Notes: generated by a model from the sequence alone, not told the origin. Counted from the stretch's first letter, positions 1-6,784 are shown. The stretch is DNA of 9,930 nucleotides from Actinomycetes bacterium (GCA_021819345.1 JAKARG010000083.1:1-9930), one strand, 5' to 3'. Made by a program: numbers and translations.

Positions 1-35
1 ACGACCCCAACGATCGCTGCCTCACGCCGCTGGCC

Positions 36-71
36 GAACCTGCAAGCTATAGCCGGTAAATAGGCAGGTTC
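36..71. repeat. 8-bp inverted repeat at the IS truncation point
   Basis: GAACCTGC at 36-43 is the exact reverse complement of GCAGGTTC at 64-71, separated by 20 nt. The right arm encodes the last transposase residues I can recognise (the GTC end of GRKGTC on the minus strand). The spacer also contains the 8-bp palindrome GCTATAGC at 46-53. Its location exactly where transposase similarity ends suggests a rearrangement or deletion junction, although an 8-bp repeat can occur by chance. Confidence 0.45.
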
Positions 72-1033
72 CCTTGCGGCCCAACGACAGCGTGACGCCG
101 TGGTTGACAGCGAGTTGTCGGTAGTCCCGGCTGGTGTACTGACAGCCCTATCGGAGTGGAAGATCACCCCGGGCGCCGGTCGGCGAAGGCGACCAACAGC
201 GCCTCGGAGATCAACTCGGTGCGCATGAGATCGGCGATCGCCCAGCCGACCACGCAGCGGGAGGCGAGGTCGATCACCCTCGCCGGGTACGCCCAACCCT
301 CCCAGGTCGGGAGGTAGGTGATGTTGCCCACGTAGCGGGCATCGAGGACCGTGCAGGGCCCGAACGCCCGGCGGATCAGATCGAGGGGCTCGGCCTGGGC
401 GGCGGGGTCCTGGATGGTCGTCTTGGGCCACCGCTTCTTGCAGCGGCCCTCCAGGCAGCCGACCCGCATGAGGCGGCGGACCCGCCGCCGCCCGCAGAAG
501 ATCTGGCGGGCGAGCAGCTCATGGTGGACCCTCGGCGCCCCGTAGGTGCCATCGGGCTCGGCGTGCACCTTGCGGATGGCATCGAGCGCTTCGCCGTCGC
601 CGAGCGCCCGGGCCGAGGGGGTGTGGGTCTTGCGCTGGTAGTAGGCGGATCGGGAGACCTCGAACAGCTCACAGGCGTGCTTGACGCTGTGAGCTGCTGC
701 TTCCTCCGCCTCGATGAAGCCATCCAGCTTCACCGGGTCTCCTTCGCGAGAAGAGCCGTCGCTCGAGCAGATCGACATCAGCCTGCAGCCGGCGGTTCTC
801 CCGCCGCAGCCGGACAACTCCTCCCGCTCCTCGCTCGTCAGGCCCTCCCGCCGGCCGGCGTCAACATCGGCGCGCTTGACCCACTCCCGCACCGCCGCCT
901 CGGACAGATCGAAGTCCTGCGCGACCTCACCGACAGAGCGGTCACCAGCCCGGCAGCGCTCGACGATCTCGGCCTTGAACTCCGGCGTGAACGACCGGCG
1001 GGGACGGGGCTTCCTCTTCACCACAGTCTCCAT
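62..1033 (-). pseudogene. IS3-family transposase OrfAB, decayed and truncated
   Basis: The N-terminal part from ATG 1033 is an IS3 OrfA helix-turn-helix: RRSFTPEFKAEIVERC, then VGEVAQDFDLSEAAVREWVK. A second in-frame start lies at 1057, but an AGGAAGG ribosome site precedes 1033. The leucine-zipper segment is garbled in the open frame. LRRENRRLQADVDLLERR appears in another frame after a 1-nt indel near 815, and a further loss of about 4 nt near 757-763 puts OrfA in frame with OrfB without the usual -1 slip. OrfB continues with HSVKHACELFEVSRSAYYQRK, YGAPRVHHEL and VIDLASRCVVGWA. The first catalytic Asp of the usual DITY motif is Asn (GNITYLPT, codon 323-325). The frame stops near 164. One-base indels near 170 and 147 restore VIFHSDRG and then QYTSRDYRQLAVNHGVTLS. 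The expected NA-ES glutamate motif is absent. It cannot be an active DDE transposase. Confidence 0.88.
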
Positions 1034-1035
1034 GT

Positions 1036-1077
1036 GGACATCCTTCCTGGGGCTCACACCCCACTTGGTGGATGTCC
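1036..1077 (-). promoter_or_regulatory. Leader hairpin covering the transposase ribosome binding site
   Basis: On the minus strand GGACATCC (1077-1070) pairs perfectly with GGATGTCC (1043-1036). Inside it TGGGG (1063-1059) pairs with CCCCA (1052-1048). The AGGAAGG ribosome site (1048-1042) lies partly in the 3' arm of the outer stem, and the ATG at 1033 follows 2 nt after the stem. A fold of this kind would hide the start site in long read-through transcripts. Such sequestration is an established way insertion sequences limit transposase expression from outside promoters. The pairing is seen directly; the function is inferred. Confidence 0.5.
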
Positions 1078-1144
1078 GTCAGACCGTGCCAACCCCATGG
1101 CATCGAACCTCGAGGGATGGCGGCGAGGCCCGTCCCGGTGGCAC

Positions 1145-2233
1145 TCAGCAGCCCTCGATCCTCCGGCGTGGGGTTACCGGATCGAGGAGCGAGCGAGGCT
1201 CGTGGCCCGCGATGGCTCGGAGCAGGTCGTCCACCATGAGTGCAAAGAACCGTCGCCGGCTCTCCCCGGTCACCCCGCCGATGTGTGGGCTAAGGAAGAC
1301 GTTCGGGAGCAGGCGCAGAGCGGACTCCTGCGGTATCGGCTCGGGGTCGAGCACGTCGAGACAAGCCACCACGTCTCCCGCCCGCAATCGTTCGACCAGG
1401 GCGCCAGAATCGACCACCTTGCCTCGCGAGACGTTCACGAAGACCGCTCCTGGCCGGAGGTAGGCCAGCTCGCTCCGGCCGATCATGCCTTCGGTCCGGG
1501 GGGTGAGTGGTACCAGGCAGCAGACGACGTCGCAGGCGAGCACCGACTCGAGTCGCGTGAACGTGACACCGGCGAGCTCCGCCATCTCCCGGGGAGCGTA
1601 GAGGTCGTATGCGAGGATCTCGGAATCGAAGGGCCGGAGCAACTCGGTGAGGCGCCACGCGATGTGGCCGAAGCCGATCATCCCCACCCGCCGTCCGCTC
1701 AGCTCGCAGTCCCCGTAGCTACGACTGGCCTCCCGATCCCCCGGGTCGGCGAAGACAGCTTCTCCGGCGATCAGCCGACGAAACAGCCTCCCGGCGTCCC
1801 GGAGCCCGAGGATCATGAGGGCCAGAGCCCACTCGGCGACGGGCAGCGACGAGCCGTGGGTAGTGTCCACTACGGTCACTCCTCTACTGACCGCTGCCTC
1901 GACATCAACCCTCCCGCCCCGACGGTCGCCTTCCAGCTCTCCTACAAAGCGGAGCCGCGGCGCCCCGTCGAGCAGCTCAGCTGTCACACGAGGAGCGCCG
2001 TGACAGACCACCAGCGCGTCGAGCCGAGTGGTGAAGTCGGCCAAGCGGTCGGACATCTTCTGGTCGAAGACTGCCTCGCCAAAGGGGGCAGACGACTCGA
2101 AGTCCTCGAACACTACGTCGGCAACCTTCCTCAAGCGATCGATGTCCGCCGGGGCGAGATAGCGTCGCCTGATTGCGGGGTGCGCGGCGACGCCGACCAC
2201 CCAGCGGTCGGGGTGTGCCTCCTCTCCGGGCAT
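1145..2233 (-). CDS. D-isomer-specific 2-hydroxyacid dehydrogenase family protein
   Basis: A cytoplasmic NAD(P)-dependent oxidoreductase of 362 aa that interconverts a 2-keto acid and a D-2-hydroxy acid; members include phosphoglycerate, glycerate and hydroxypyruvate dehydrogenases. Residues from the chosen ATG at 2233: HGSSLPVAEWALALMILGLRD (126-146) opens the nucleotide-binding domain. The Rossmann motif is GFGHIA (187-192), with Ala in place of the usual third Gly. Asp210 (ILAYD) at the end of the second strand favours NAD over NADP. The catalytic triad is present: Arg270 (NVSRGKVVD), Glu298 (LDPEP) and His317 (LSPHIGG). The open frame extends upstream to 2410, but that part is the reverse-frame shadow of the dehydratase gene. 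ATG 2233 lies 2 nt after that gene's TGA, so it is the last gene of the four-gene operon. The substrate is unknown; in this context it may act on a keto/hydroxy acid product of the pathway. Confidence 0.9.
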   Translation of the reverse strand: MPGEEAHPDRWVVGVAAHPAIRRRYLAPADIDRLRKVADVVFEDFESSAPFGEAVFDQKMSDRLADFTTRLDALVVCHGAPRVTAELLDGAPRLRFVGELEGDRRGGRVDVEAAVSRGVTVVDTTHGSSLPVAEWALALMILGLRDAGRLFRRLIAGEAVFADPGDREASRSYGDCELSGRRVGMIGFGHIAWRLTELLRPFDSEILAYDLYAPREMAELAGVTFTRLESVLACDVVCCLVPLTPRTEGMIGRSELAYLRPGAVFVNVSRGKVVDSGALVERLRAGDVVACLDVLDPEPIPQESALRLLPNVFLSPHIGGVTGESRRRFFALMVDDLLRAIAGHEPRSLLDPVTPRRRIEGC

Positions 2234-2235
2234 GC

Positions 2236-3363
2236 TCAGCGGATCGCCACCGACTCGTCCTCGCGCAGCGGTGTGCCCCCGAGATCCACACCGGCCGGCG
2301 GGTGCATCCCGAGCCCCTCGTCGATCAACTCCACACCGAGACCCGGCACATCCGGTGCAACGAGATAGCCATCCCGGACCGACACCACTGCATCGACCAG
2401 GTCGGTCCAAGCCCGGCCATCCTGTGGGACGTGCTCCTGAACCTCCCAGTTCGGCACAGCCATCCCGAGCTGCACGTGGGCAGCGACAGCTACCGGGCCC
2501 GAGGGAACGGCGTGCGGCGCCACACCCTGGTGGTGGGCCTCGGCCAAAGCGCAGATCTTGCGCACCTGTGTGATCCCTCCGGCGATCCCCACGTCGGGCC
2601 GCAGGAATGCCATCCCCGGTTGCTCGGCGAGCTCGCGGAACTCGTAGATGGTCGTGTTGCGCTCCCCCGCCGCCATCGGGACCGGCACGCGGGCCCCGAC
2701 GGCTCCTAGAGAGAGCACGCTGTCGGGCGGTATCGGGTCCTCCACGAACAGTGGCCTGAGGCGCGCTGCCTCGTGGCAGAACGATACTGCGTCGCCTGGG
2801 CTCAGGTTGCGATGCAACTCCACTGCTAGGTCTACGTCCCAGCCGACCTCCTCCCGGGCGGCAGAGAACCGGGCGATGAGCTCCTCCACTCGACTGCCCT
2901 GCCGCCGCTGGTGCAGCTCATGGGTGAAGAGGATCAACTTGAGCGCCCCGTAGCCGGCAGCCACCCCGTCCCGGCACACTGCGGCCACTTCATCCGGGGA
3001 GGAGCCGGCGACCACGAGCATTGCCCGCACACCACGCCGGCACCGCCCGCCGAGCAGCTCCCACACCGGGACTTCGAACCGCTTGCCGCGGATGTCCCAG
3101 AGCGCCTGATCGATCGCACTGAGCGCGCTCGTCACCGCCATTCCACGCATCGACAGGGCTCGGTAGAGCCGGAGCCAGTGGCGCTCGACTTCCATTGCGT
3201 CGGTGCCCACGAGTTGCGCGGAGAAGGAGCGGACGATCTCCGCGACCGCCGACGGCCATCCGAAGTAGGTCGACTCCCCCACTCCTACCAGCCCGGTGTC
3301 AGTGGTCACCCTGACGTAGCAAGCCTGGCCGGCCGGCAGAGCCTCCAGCGAGTCGATCTTCAC
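2236..3363 (-). CDS. Enolase-superfamily (mandelate racemase/muconate lactonizing) sugar-acid dehydratase-like protein
   Basis: A 375-aa member of the enolase superfamily, closest by motif to the galactonate dehydratase type. An N-terminal capping domain (about 1-115) contains SAIDQALWDIRGK (82-94) and PVWELLGG. The barrel follows with Lys142 (YGALKL), Glu182 and His184 (VELHR), Glu208 (FVEDP), Glu234 (AAGER), Asp257 (RPDVGIAGGITQVRKI), His284 (APHAVPSGP) and Glu310. In E. coli D-galactonate dehydratase the metal ligands are Asp183, Glu209 and Glu235, and the catalytic His are 185 and 285, so spacing is nearly identical here, with Glu replacing the first Asp. Such enzymes remove water from a sugar acid to give a 2-keto-3-deoxy acid with Mg2+. 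Start is GTG 3363, overlapping the upstream TGA (GTGA), so translation is probably coupled. The exact sugar acid cannot be read from the sequence. Confidence 0.9.
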   Translation of the reverse strand: MKIDSLEALPAGQACYVRVTTDTGLVGVGESTYFGWPSAVAEIVRSFSAQLVGTDAMEVERHWLRLYRALSMRGMAVTSALSAIDQALWDIRGKRFEVPVWELLGGRCRRGVRAMLVVAGSSPDEVAAVCRDGVAAGYGALKLILFTHELHQRRQGSRVEELIARFSAAREEVGWDVDLAVELHRNLSPGDAVSFCHEAARLRPLFVEDPIPPDSVLSLGAVGARVPVPMAAGERNTTIYEFRELAEQPGMAFLRPDVGIAGGITQVRKICALAEAHHQGVAPHAVPSGPVAVAAHVQLGMAVPNWEVQEHVPQDGRAWTDLVDAVVSVRDGYLVAPDVPGLGVELIDEGLGMHPPAGVDLGGTPLREDESVAIR

Positions 3364-3950
3364 CTCGCCCCCTCCGGTGGGCGGGCCACGACATTGGCGT
3401 CAGCACCATCGCCCGGAGGGTAGACCAAGTCTGGGGGGCGGCGGATCGCAGGTGCAGCGATCAGCTCCACAACGCTCGGCAACCCCGGGACCTCGAAGTA
3501 GGCGAACGCCCCGTCACCGCCGGCCCCGAAGCCCTGTGCGCTCTGCAGGGGCAGCCAACCGGCCCCAACCGCCCTGGACACCGCTGCTGCATGGTCACCG
3601 ACGTAGAAGCCGAGGTGCTGGACCCCCTCACCATGGGCCTCGAGGTGCTCGGCGAAGATGCTCGGACCGAAGGTCGGCTGCACCAGCTCGAGCTGTACCC
3701 CGCCCGAAGTTGCCAACGCGTGGTATAGACCGAAGTCCACCTTGCGACCCCGATAAGTGGTGTTGCGGATCACCGGGGGCTCGAGGCGGTACCCGGTCCA
3801 AGGACCCACCCCGAGGACTTCCCACCACGTGGCGACTGCCGTTTCCAGGTTGCGCACCACGAGCGCCACCTGCCGCAAGGGCTCGCCCACGACCGCTGCC
3901 ACCTCGCCCATCGAGTCCGAGGGCGGCGCACCGCCCACCGACGCGCTCAC
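3360..3950 (-). CDS. VOC-superfamily (glyoxalase/bleomycin-resistance fold) protein
   Basis: A 196-aa vicinal-oxygen-chelate protein, likely cytoplasmic. The first beta-alpha-beta module is LRQVALVVRNLETAVATWWE (25-44) followed by GVGPW. The second begins at GVQHLGFYVGDHAAAVSRAV (109-128), with EVPGLPSVVELI (153-164) at its end. The four likely metal positions are Gln27, Glu88 (QLELVQP), His112 and Glu162, which resembles the His/Gln-Glu-His-Glu pattern of methylmalonyl-CoA epimerase-like VOC proteins. About 22 residues before the fold are low in similarity, so Met14 could be the real start. GTG 3950 is chosen because it overlaps the preceding TGA in a GTGA motif. The tail after residue 168 is Pro/Gly/Ala-rich. 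Its place between an oxidoreductase and a dehydratase suggests an epimerase, lyase or lactone/hydrolase role on the same substrate; no specific reaction can be assigned. Confidence 0.85.
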   Translation of the reverse strand: MSASVGGAPPSDSMGEVAAVVGEPLRQVALVVRNLETAVATWWEVLGVGPWTGYRLEPPVIRNTTYRGRKVDFGLYHALATSGGVQLELVQPTFGPSIFAEHLEAHGEGVQHLGFYVGDHAAAVSRAVGAGWLPLQSAQGFGAGGDGAFAYFEVPGLPSVVELIAAPAIRRPPDLVYPPGDGADANVVARPPEGAR

Positions 3951-5206
3951 CCGGCGGACCCTGGGACCAGGCCGATGGCGAGGTCGATGTCGTCCTGAGC
4001 AGCGCTCAACACTCCTCCGGCCACCTCCGAGATCCCCACCGATGTACCTCGCAATCCCGACTCGGCGAGTGCGAGGACCCCCGCGACATCGAGCAGCCCT
4101 CCGTAGGCATCGACCTCGGGAGGTCGTCCGGTGAGGATCGCCTCGGCGAAGTCAGCGAGCTCGAGAGCGATGAGATACGAGTCGGCGGTGGCGAAGTCGA
4201 GCTCGTAATCGCTCGACTGCGGGCCGAACAGGGTGGCAGCGAGCCCGTCGAGCTCGAACCCGCCGACGGCCGACCGAAGCTGTGGCCCCGACACCACCCC
4301 GCTCCCCGAGCGAACCTCGATCACCCCCCCAGAGCGATCAGGTGGAACGGTCATCGTCGCCTCCGAGCCGTAGATCACCCGAGCCGGTCCGGGTCCACCC
4401 GGGCCCGAGGGGAGATAAGCGAGCTGCGCAAGGCAGCCCGAGCTGGTCCGAAAGACCCCGAGAAGGCTGTCGTCGCCGGTCGCTCGAATCGGGGCGAGAT
4501 CGCCTGCGGCACCGGCAGAAGCGTCTTGCGTAGAGGGCGCGTAACGTAGGGGCTCCGCCACGAAGGACCGTCCGAACACCGAGTCGAGATCCCCAAGGTA
4601 GTAACGGAACAGATCGACGAAGTGCACCCCCATGTCCAGCGCAATCGACCCCCGTTCACGTTGATGGCGCCAAGGAGTGAGGATCACCTCGCGCGTGCCA
4701 CCTAGGTGGGACTCGACGAGCAGGCGGACCTCGCCGAGGATCCCCGACGCAATGGTGGCTGCAGCCAGCCGGTTGACCGGGTCATGCCGGTAGTTCTCGG
4801 CGGTGGCGAGCGTTGCCTTCGATCGCTCGGCTGCGGTCACCATCGCCCTGCACGCCCTCACCGTCACCCCGAGCGGCTTCTCACATACCACGTGCTTGCC
4901 TGCTGACAGAGCGGGAACCACCAGCTCGTGGTGGGAACCGGGGTCGGTTACGATGTCGAGCGCAGTCACTGCCTGATCCGCCAACACTTCGGCGAAGTCC
5001 GCATAGAGCTTGGGTCGTCGGCCAAGGCTGCCATGGGCGATCTCAGCAGCCCGGGAGGCGGCCTCGCCGTCCGGATCACATACGCCAACCAGCTCGAAGG
5101 GGTCCTGGCCTGACCGACGCAGAGCGGCATAGCCGGACAGGTGCCTGGTCCCCATGCGCCCACAGCCGACCAGACAGATAGGGATTCGTTCAGGAGCAGC
5201 GCTCAT
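3947..5206 (-). CDS. Gfo/Idh/MocA-family NAD(P)-dependent oxidoreductase
   Basis: A 419-aa cytoplasmic dehydrogenase of the glucose-fructose oxidoreductase / inositol dehydrogenase family, which oxidises ring or chain hydroxyls of sugars, inositols and their derivatives. Residues from ATG 5206: Rossmann motif VGCGRMG (13-19), end of strand two VCDPDG (42-47), EKPLG (109-113) with the family lysine at 110, and the second-domain motif DMGVHFVDLFRYYLGD (191-206), in which Asp191 and His195 are the usual catalytic pair. Length is slightly above the family's usual 330-400 aa because of an insertion-rich region near 210-240. A GTG at 5233 extends the frame by nine residues, but ATG 5206 brings the start close to the Rossmann strand as in relatives. 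Neither has a strong ribosome site. It is the first gene of the minus-strand operon and overlaps the VOC gene by 4 bp. Confidence 0.92.
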   Translation of the reverse strand: MSAAPERIPICLVGCGRMGTRHLSGYAALRRSGQDPFELVGVCDPDGEAASRAAEIAHGSLGRRPKLYADFAEVLADQAVTALDIVTDPGSHHELVVPALSAGKHVVCEKPLGVTVRACRAMVTAAERSKATLATAENYRHDPVNRLAAATIASGILGEVRLLVESHLGGTREVILTPWRHQRERGSIALDMGVHFVDLFRYYLGDLDSVFGRSFVAEPLRYAPSTQDASAGAAGDLAPIRATGDDSLLGVFRTSSGCLAQLAYLPSGPGGPGPARVIYGSEATMTVPPDRSGGVIEVRSGSGVVSGPQLRSAVGGFELDGLAATLFGPQSSDYELDFATADSYLIALELADFAEAILTGRPPEVDAYGGLLDVAGVLALAESGLRGTSVGISEVAGGVLSAAQDDIDLAIGLVPGSAG

Positions 5207-5664
5207 AGGTAAGCGCGCCTCAGCGAGTTGCACCGTTTCAAGGGCACCAAGTAAGTCTCATCCAGCGGGCGCTCGCTGTCAAGCTCGAACCTTGCGCGCC
5301 AGCAACCCGCCTGGGCTCCGCAGACTACCGTGAGCAAGAGTCAGGATCCTGGTGTACATGGCGTTGCGCATAGCCGGGCGGACTACAGGACCCGAGGAAG
5401 ATTGATCGGGCAACGAACATCATGCTCTCGGAGCCAGGGACCGTGACCTCTCCGGGAGAAGAACCCGAAGGAGAGACGAGCCGGACAGCCGCGCGGCACC
5501 GGGCTGAATCGATCGCTCGCACCGGCATGGCGCCTCGCAGCCAGCTCGACCCGGGAGGGATCGAGCCTGGAGAACCAACCCGGAACCGTCGGCGTGGCGG
5601 CGCGAACCCTTGGGGGCCGACCTGAGACCGCGAGGCACCTCCGAGCGAGGACGAGTGCACCGCT
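5207..5664. other. Divergent intergenic region, no convincing gene
   Basis: These ~450 bases separate the start of the minus-strand operon from the remains of the first plus-strand gene. Several open frames of 60-110 codons cross it on both strands, but none shows a recognisable domain, a good ribosome site or protein-like residue composition; they are Arg/Pro/Ser-rich, as expected for random frames in GC-rich DNA. One would expect a transcriptional regulator or operators here. The minus-strand frames around 5400-5600 contain a fragment reading VELAARRHAGAS that faintly recalls a GntR-type helix-turn-helix, too weak to call. Apart from the candidate promoter I see nothing firm. Confidence 0.5.
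5254..5282 (-). promoter_or_regulatory. Candidate sigma70-type promoter for the minus-strand operon
   Basis: On the minus strand a perfect TTGACA (5282-5277) is followed after 17 nt by GAGACT (5259-5254), which keeps only the A at position 2 and the T at position 6 of the -10 consensus. Transcription would begin near 5247, about 40 nt before the ATG of the Gfo/Idh/MocA gene. The -35 match and spacing are good and the -10 is weak, as is common in high-GC actinobacteria. Nearby 5293-5306 reads TTGC-N6-GCAA, a short dyad that could be an operator half-pair, but this is weak. Confidence 0.35.
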
Positions 5665-6688
5665 GTGGTGTTCGACGCTCCTAACCAGGGCTAGCTGAAA
5701 CACGTCCCGGTTCCGTCAGCGGGAGATATCGAGGACCACGAGGTCCTCGTCGGTTCCCACCTGAGCCTGCTCTGCCCGGGGATCGAGCTGGCCCGCTACT
5801 GCGGCTCGATCGTCCCTGCAGTCCCTCAGGAGGAGCCGGTCCGCTTCCCGTTCCATCCCGGCTATGCAACCGTCGGCACGGTTCTCTCCGCCGGGCCAGC
5901 CAGCGGTCGAGCACCAGGAGACCGGGTGCTTGTCCACGCACCCCACCGGGATCGGGCGGTGGTCGACACCCGTCGCAGTCTCTGCATCGCGCTGCCGGCC
6001 GGATTGTGCGACCACAGTGCACCCCTTGCCCGGCTGGCACAAGTCGGCACAGCCAGCCTGGCTCTCTGCTCGAGCCCGCCCGGATCCCCGCTTGCGGTTA
6101 TCGGTCTCGGCCAGGCCGGCCAGCTTCGGCTCTCGAGTCCACGGAGTGGACACGTCTCCGGGACGGCGGCGCCTTGCGTCGGCTTGTGGTCTCGACTGCA
6201 CCGGGAGCAGTGATCGCCTGCCCAGGGGAGCTGATGCGCCTACGACGGTGCTCAAGTGCTCCGGAGCTTCGGCGGCAGTGCTCGGTGCGCTCGGGGCCGT
6301 TGCAACCCGGGGGGGTCTTCCTCGTCGGTGCTCCCTGGACCGCCGGAGATGACGTGCTCTCGGGTCCGCTGCTCGCCACTGTCTTCGAGCGCTTTGCCTC
6401 CCTGCGCAGCGGTTGGGAGGGGCAGCTCCCCATCCACCGGCCTTCCTCGCCCGGCTCGGGGACCGGCGGCGAACCCCGCTGGACCAGCGGGAGCCGCGCC
6501 CCGAGCGCCAACGTCCCGGTTCGATCGAGGGATGCACCGAGAAGATCCTCACGGAGATGGCCGCGCACAGGATCCACACCGAGCCGCTCGTGACCGATAT
6601 GGTCCGTCCCGAGGAGGTGGAGGCTGCCTACCGGGTGCTCGACGAAGATACCGAGCACCACCTAGGTGTGCTCGTGGACTGGCGCTAG
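5665..6688 (+). pseudogene. Medium-chain (zinc-type alcohol) dehydrogenase, broken
   Basis: Pieces of one MDR-family dehydrogenase can be read in order across three frames. Frame a: VVFDAPNQG (5665-5691), an in-frame TAG (5692-5694), then LKHVPVPSAG, DHEVLVGSHLSLLCPGIELARY, HPGYATVGTVLSAGP, GDRVLVHAPHRDRAVVDTR, LAQVGTASLALC and VIGLGQAGQL (to ~6125), which is the catalytic domain and the nucleotide-binding glycine motif. Frame b (~6130-6312): SRVHGVDTSPGRRRLA and VLKCSGASAAVLGALGAVA. Frame c (~6312-6470): VFLVGAPWTAGDDVLSG and ERFASLRSGWEGQLP. Frame b again: SIEGCTEKILTEMAAHRIHT, EPLVTDMVRPEEVEAAYRVL and EHHLGVLVDWR, stop at 6686-6688. Spacing in the Rossmann fold suggests a loss of about 20 nt near 6120. 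It once probably headed the plus-strand operon as an NAD(P)-dependent sugar/polyol dehydrogenase. Assembly error could explain single indels, but hardly all the lesions. The start is approximate. Confidence 0.85.
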
Positions 6689-6744
6689 AAGACCGATCAC
6701 GTCCTATCATCTGCCACTCGGCTGGGCTGTAAGGTTTCCGGCCA

Positions 6745-6765
6745 GTGCCGCCGGGGAGGCGGCAC
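6745..6765 (+). repeat. Perfect 8-bp hairpin ahead of the ABM-domain gene
   Basis: GTGCCGCC (6745-6752) and GGCGGCAC (6758-6765) are exact reverse complements around a 5-nt GGGGA loop. The hairpin ends 10 nt before the GGAGG ribosome site of the gene starting at 6785. There is no T-run, so it is not a normal rho-independent terminator. It could be an mRNA 5' structure that stabilises or modulates translation, an operator dyad, or chance in GC-rich DNA. It lies in the 96-nt gap between the dehydrogenase pseudogene and the next gene, the longest gap inside the plus-strand operon. Confidence 0.55.
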
Positions 6766-6784
6766 GGGGAGCGCTGGAGGCATC

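Larger units (their letters stand above)
62..1091 (-). mobile_element. Remnant of an IS3-family insertion sequence, left part lost
   Basis: The stretch carries a recognisable OrfA-OrfB transposase of IS3 type (described separately), reading leftwards. Transposase similarity stops at about position 62, just after the GRKGTC motif and before the expected glutamate motif, so the distal end and its terminal inverted repeat are missing. At the proximal end the leader extends beyond 1077. A plausible element end lies in the 1080-1095 region, but with only one end present neither the terminal repeat nor a target duplication can be confirmed, so 1091 is only a guess. It sits directly downstream of the D-2-hydroxyacid dehydrogenase stop at 1145 and does not interrupt any gene in the window. 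Confidence 0.7.

Noticed and set aside
1087..1102. Short TGCCA/TGGCA hairpin as a terminator for the minus-strand operon
   Set aside because: The stem is only 5 bp with no following T-run; it may just be part of the IS end.
521..2368. A 615-codon open frame on the plus strand, antisense to the transposase and the dehydrogenase
   Set aside because: It crosses two unrelated genes, has no domain or protein-like composition, and is a typical antisense shadow in GC-rich DNA.
3377..4549. A 390-codon plus-strand open frame opposite the VOC and Gfo/Idh/MocA genes
   Set aside because: Arg/Pro/Ser-rich sequence without motifs; the minus-strand genes there have clear catalytic motifs.
5422..5625. 67-codon plus-strand open frame in the divergent region
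   Set aside because: No ribosome site, low-complexity composition and no similarity to a known small protein.
5383..5703. Possible remnant of a GntR-type regulator on the minus strand (fragment VELAARRHAGAS)
   Set aside because: Only a few residues resemble the helix-turn-helix and the rest of the frame gives no support, so chance is the better explanation.
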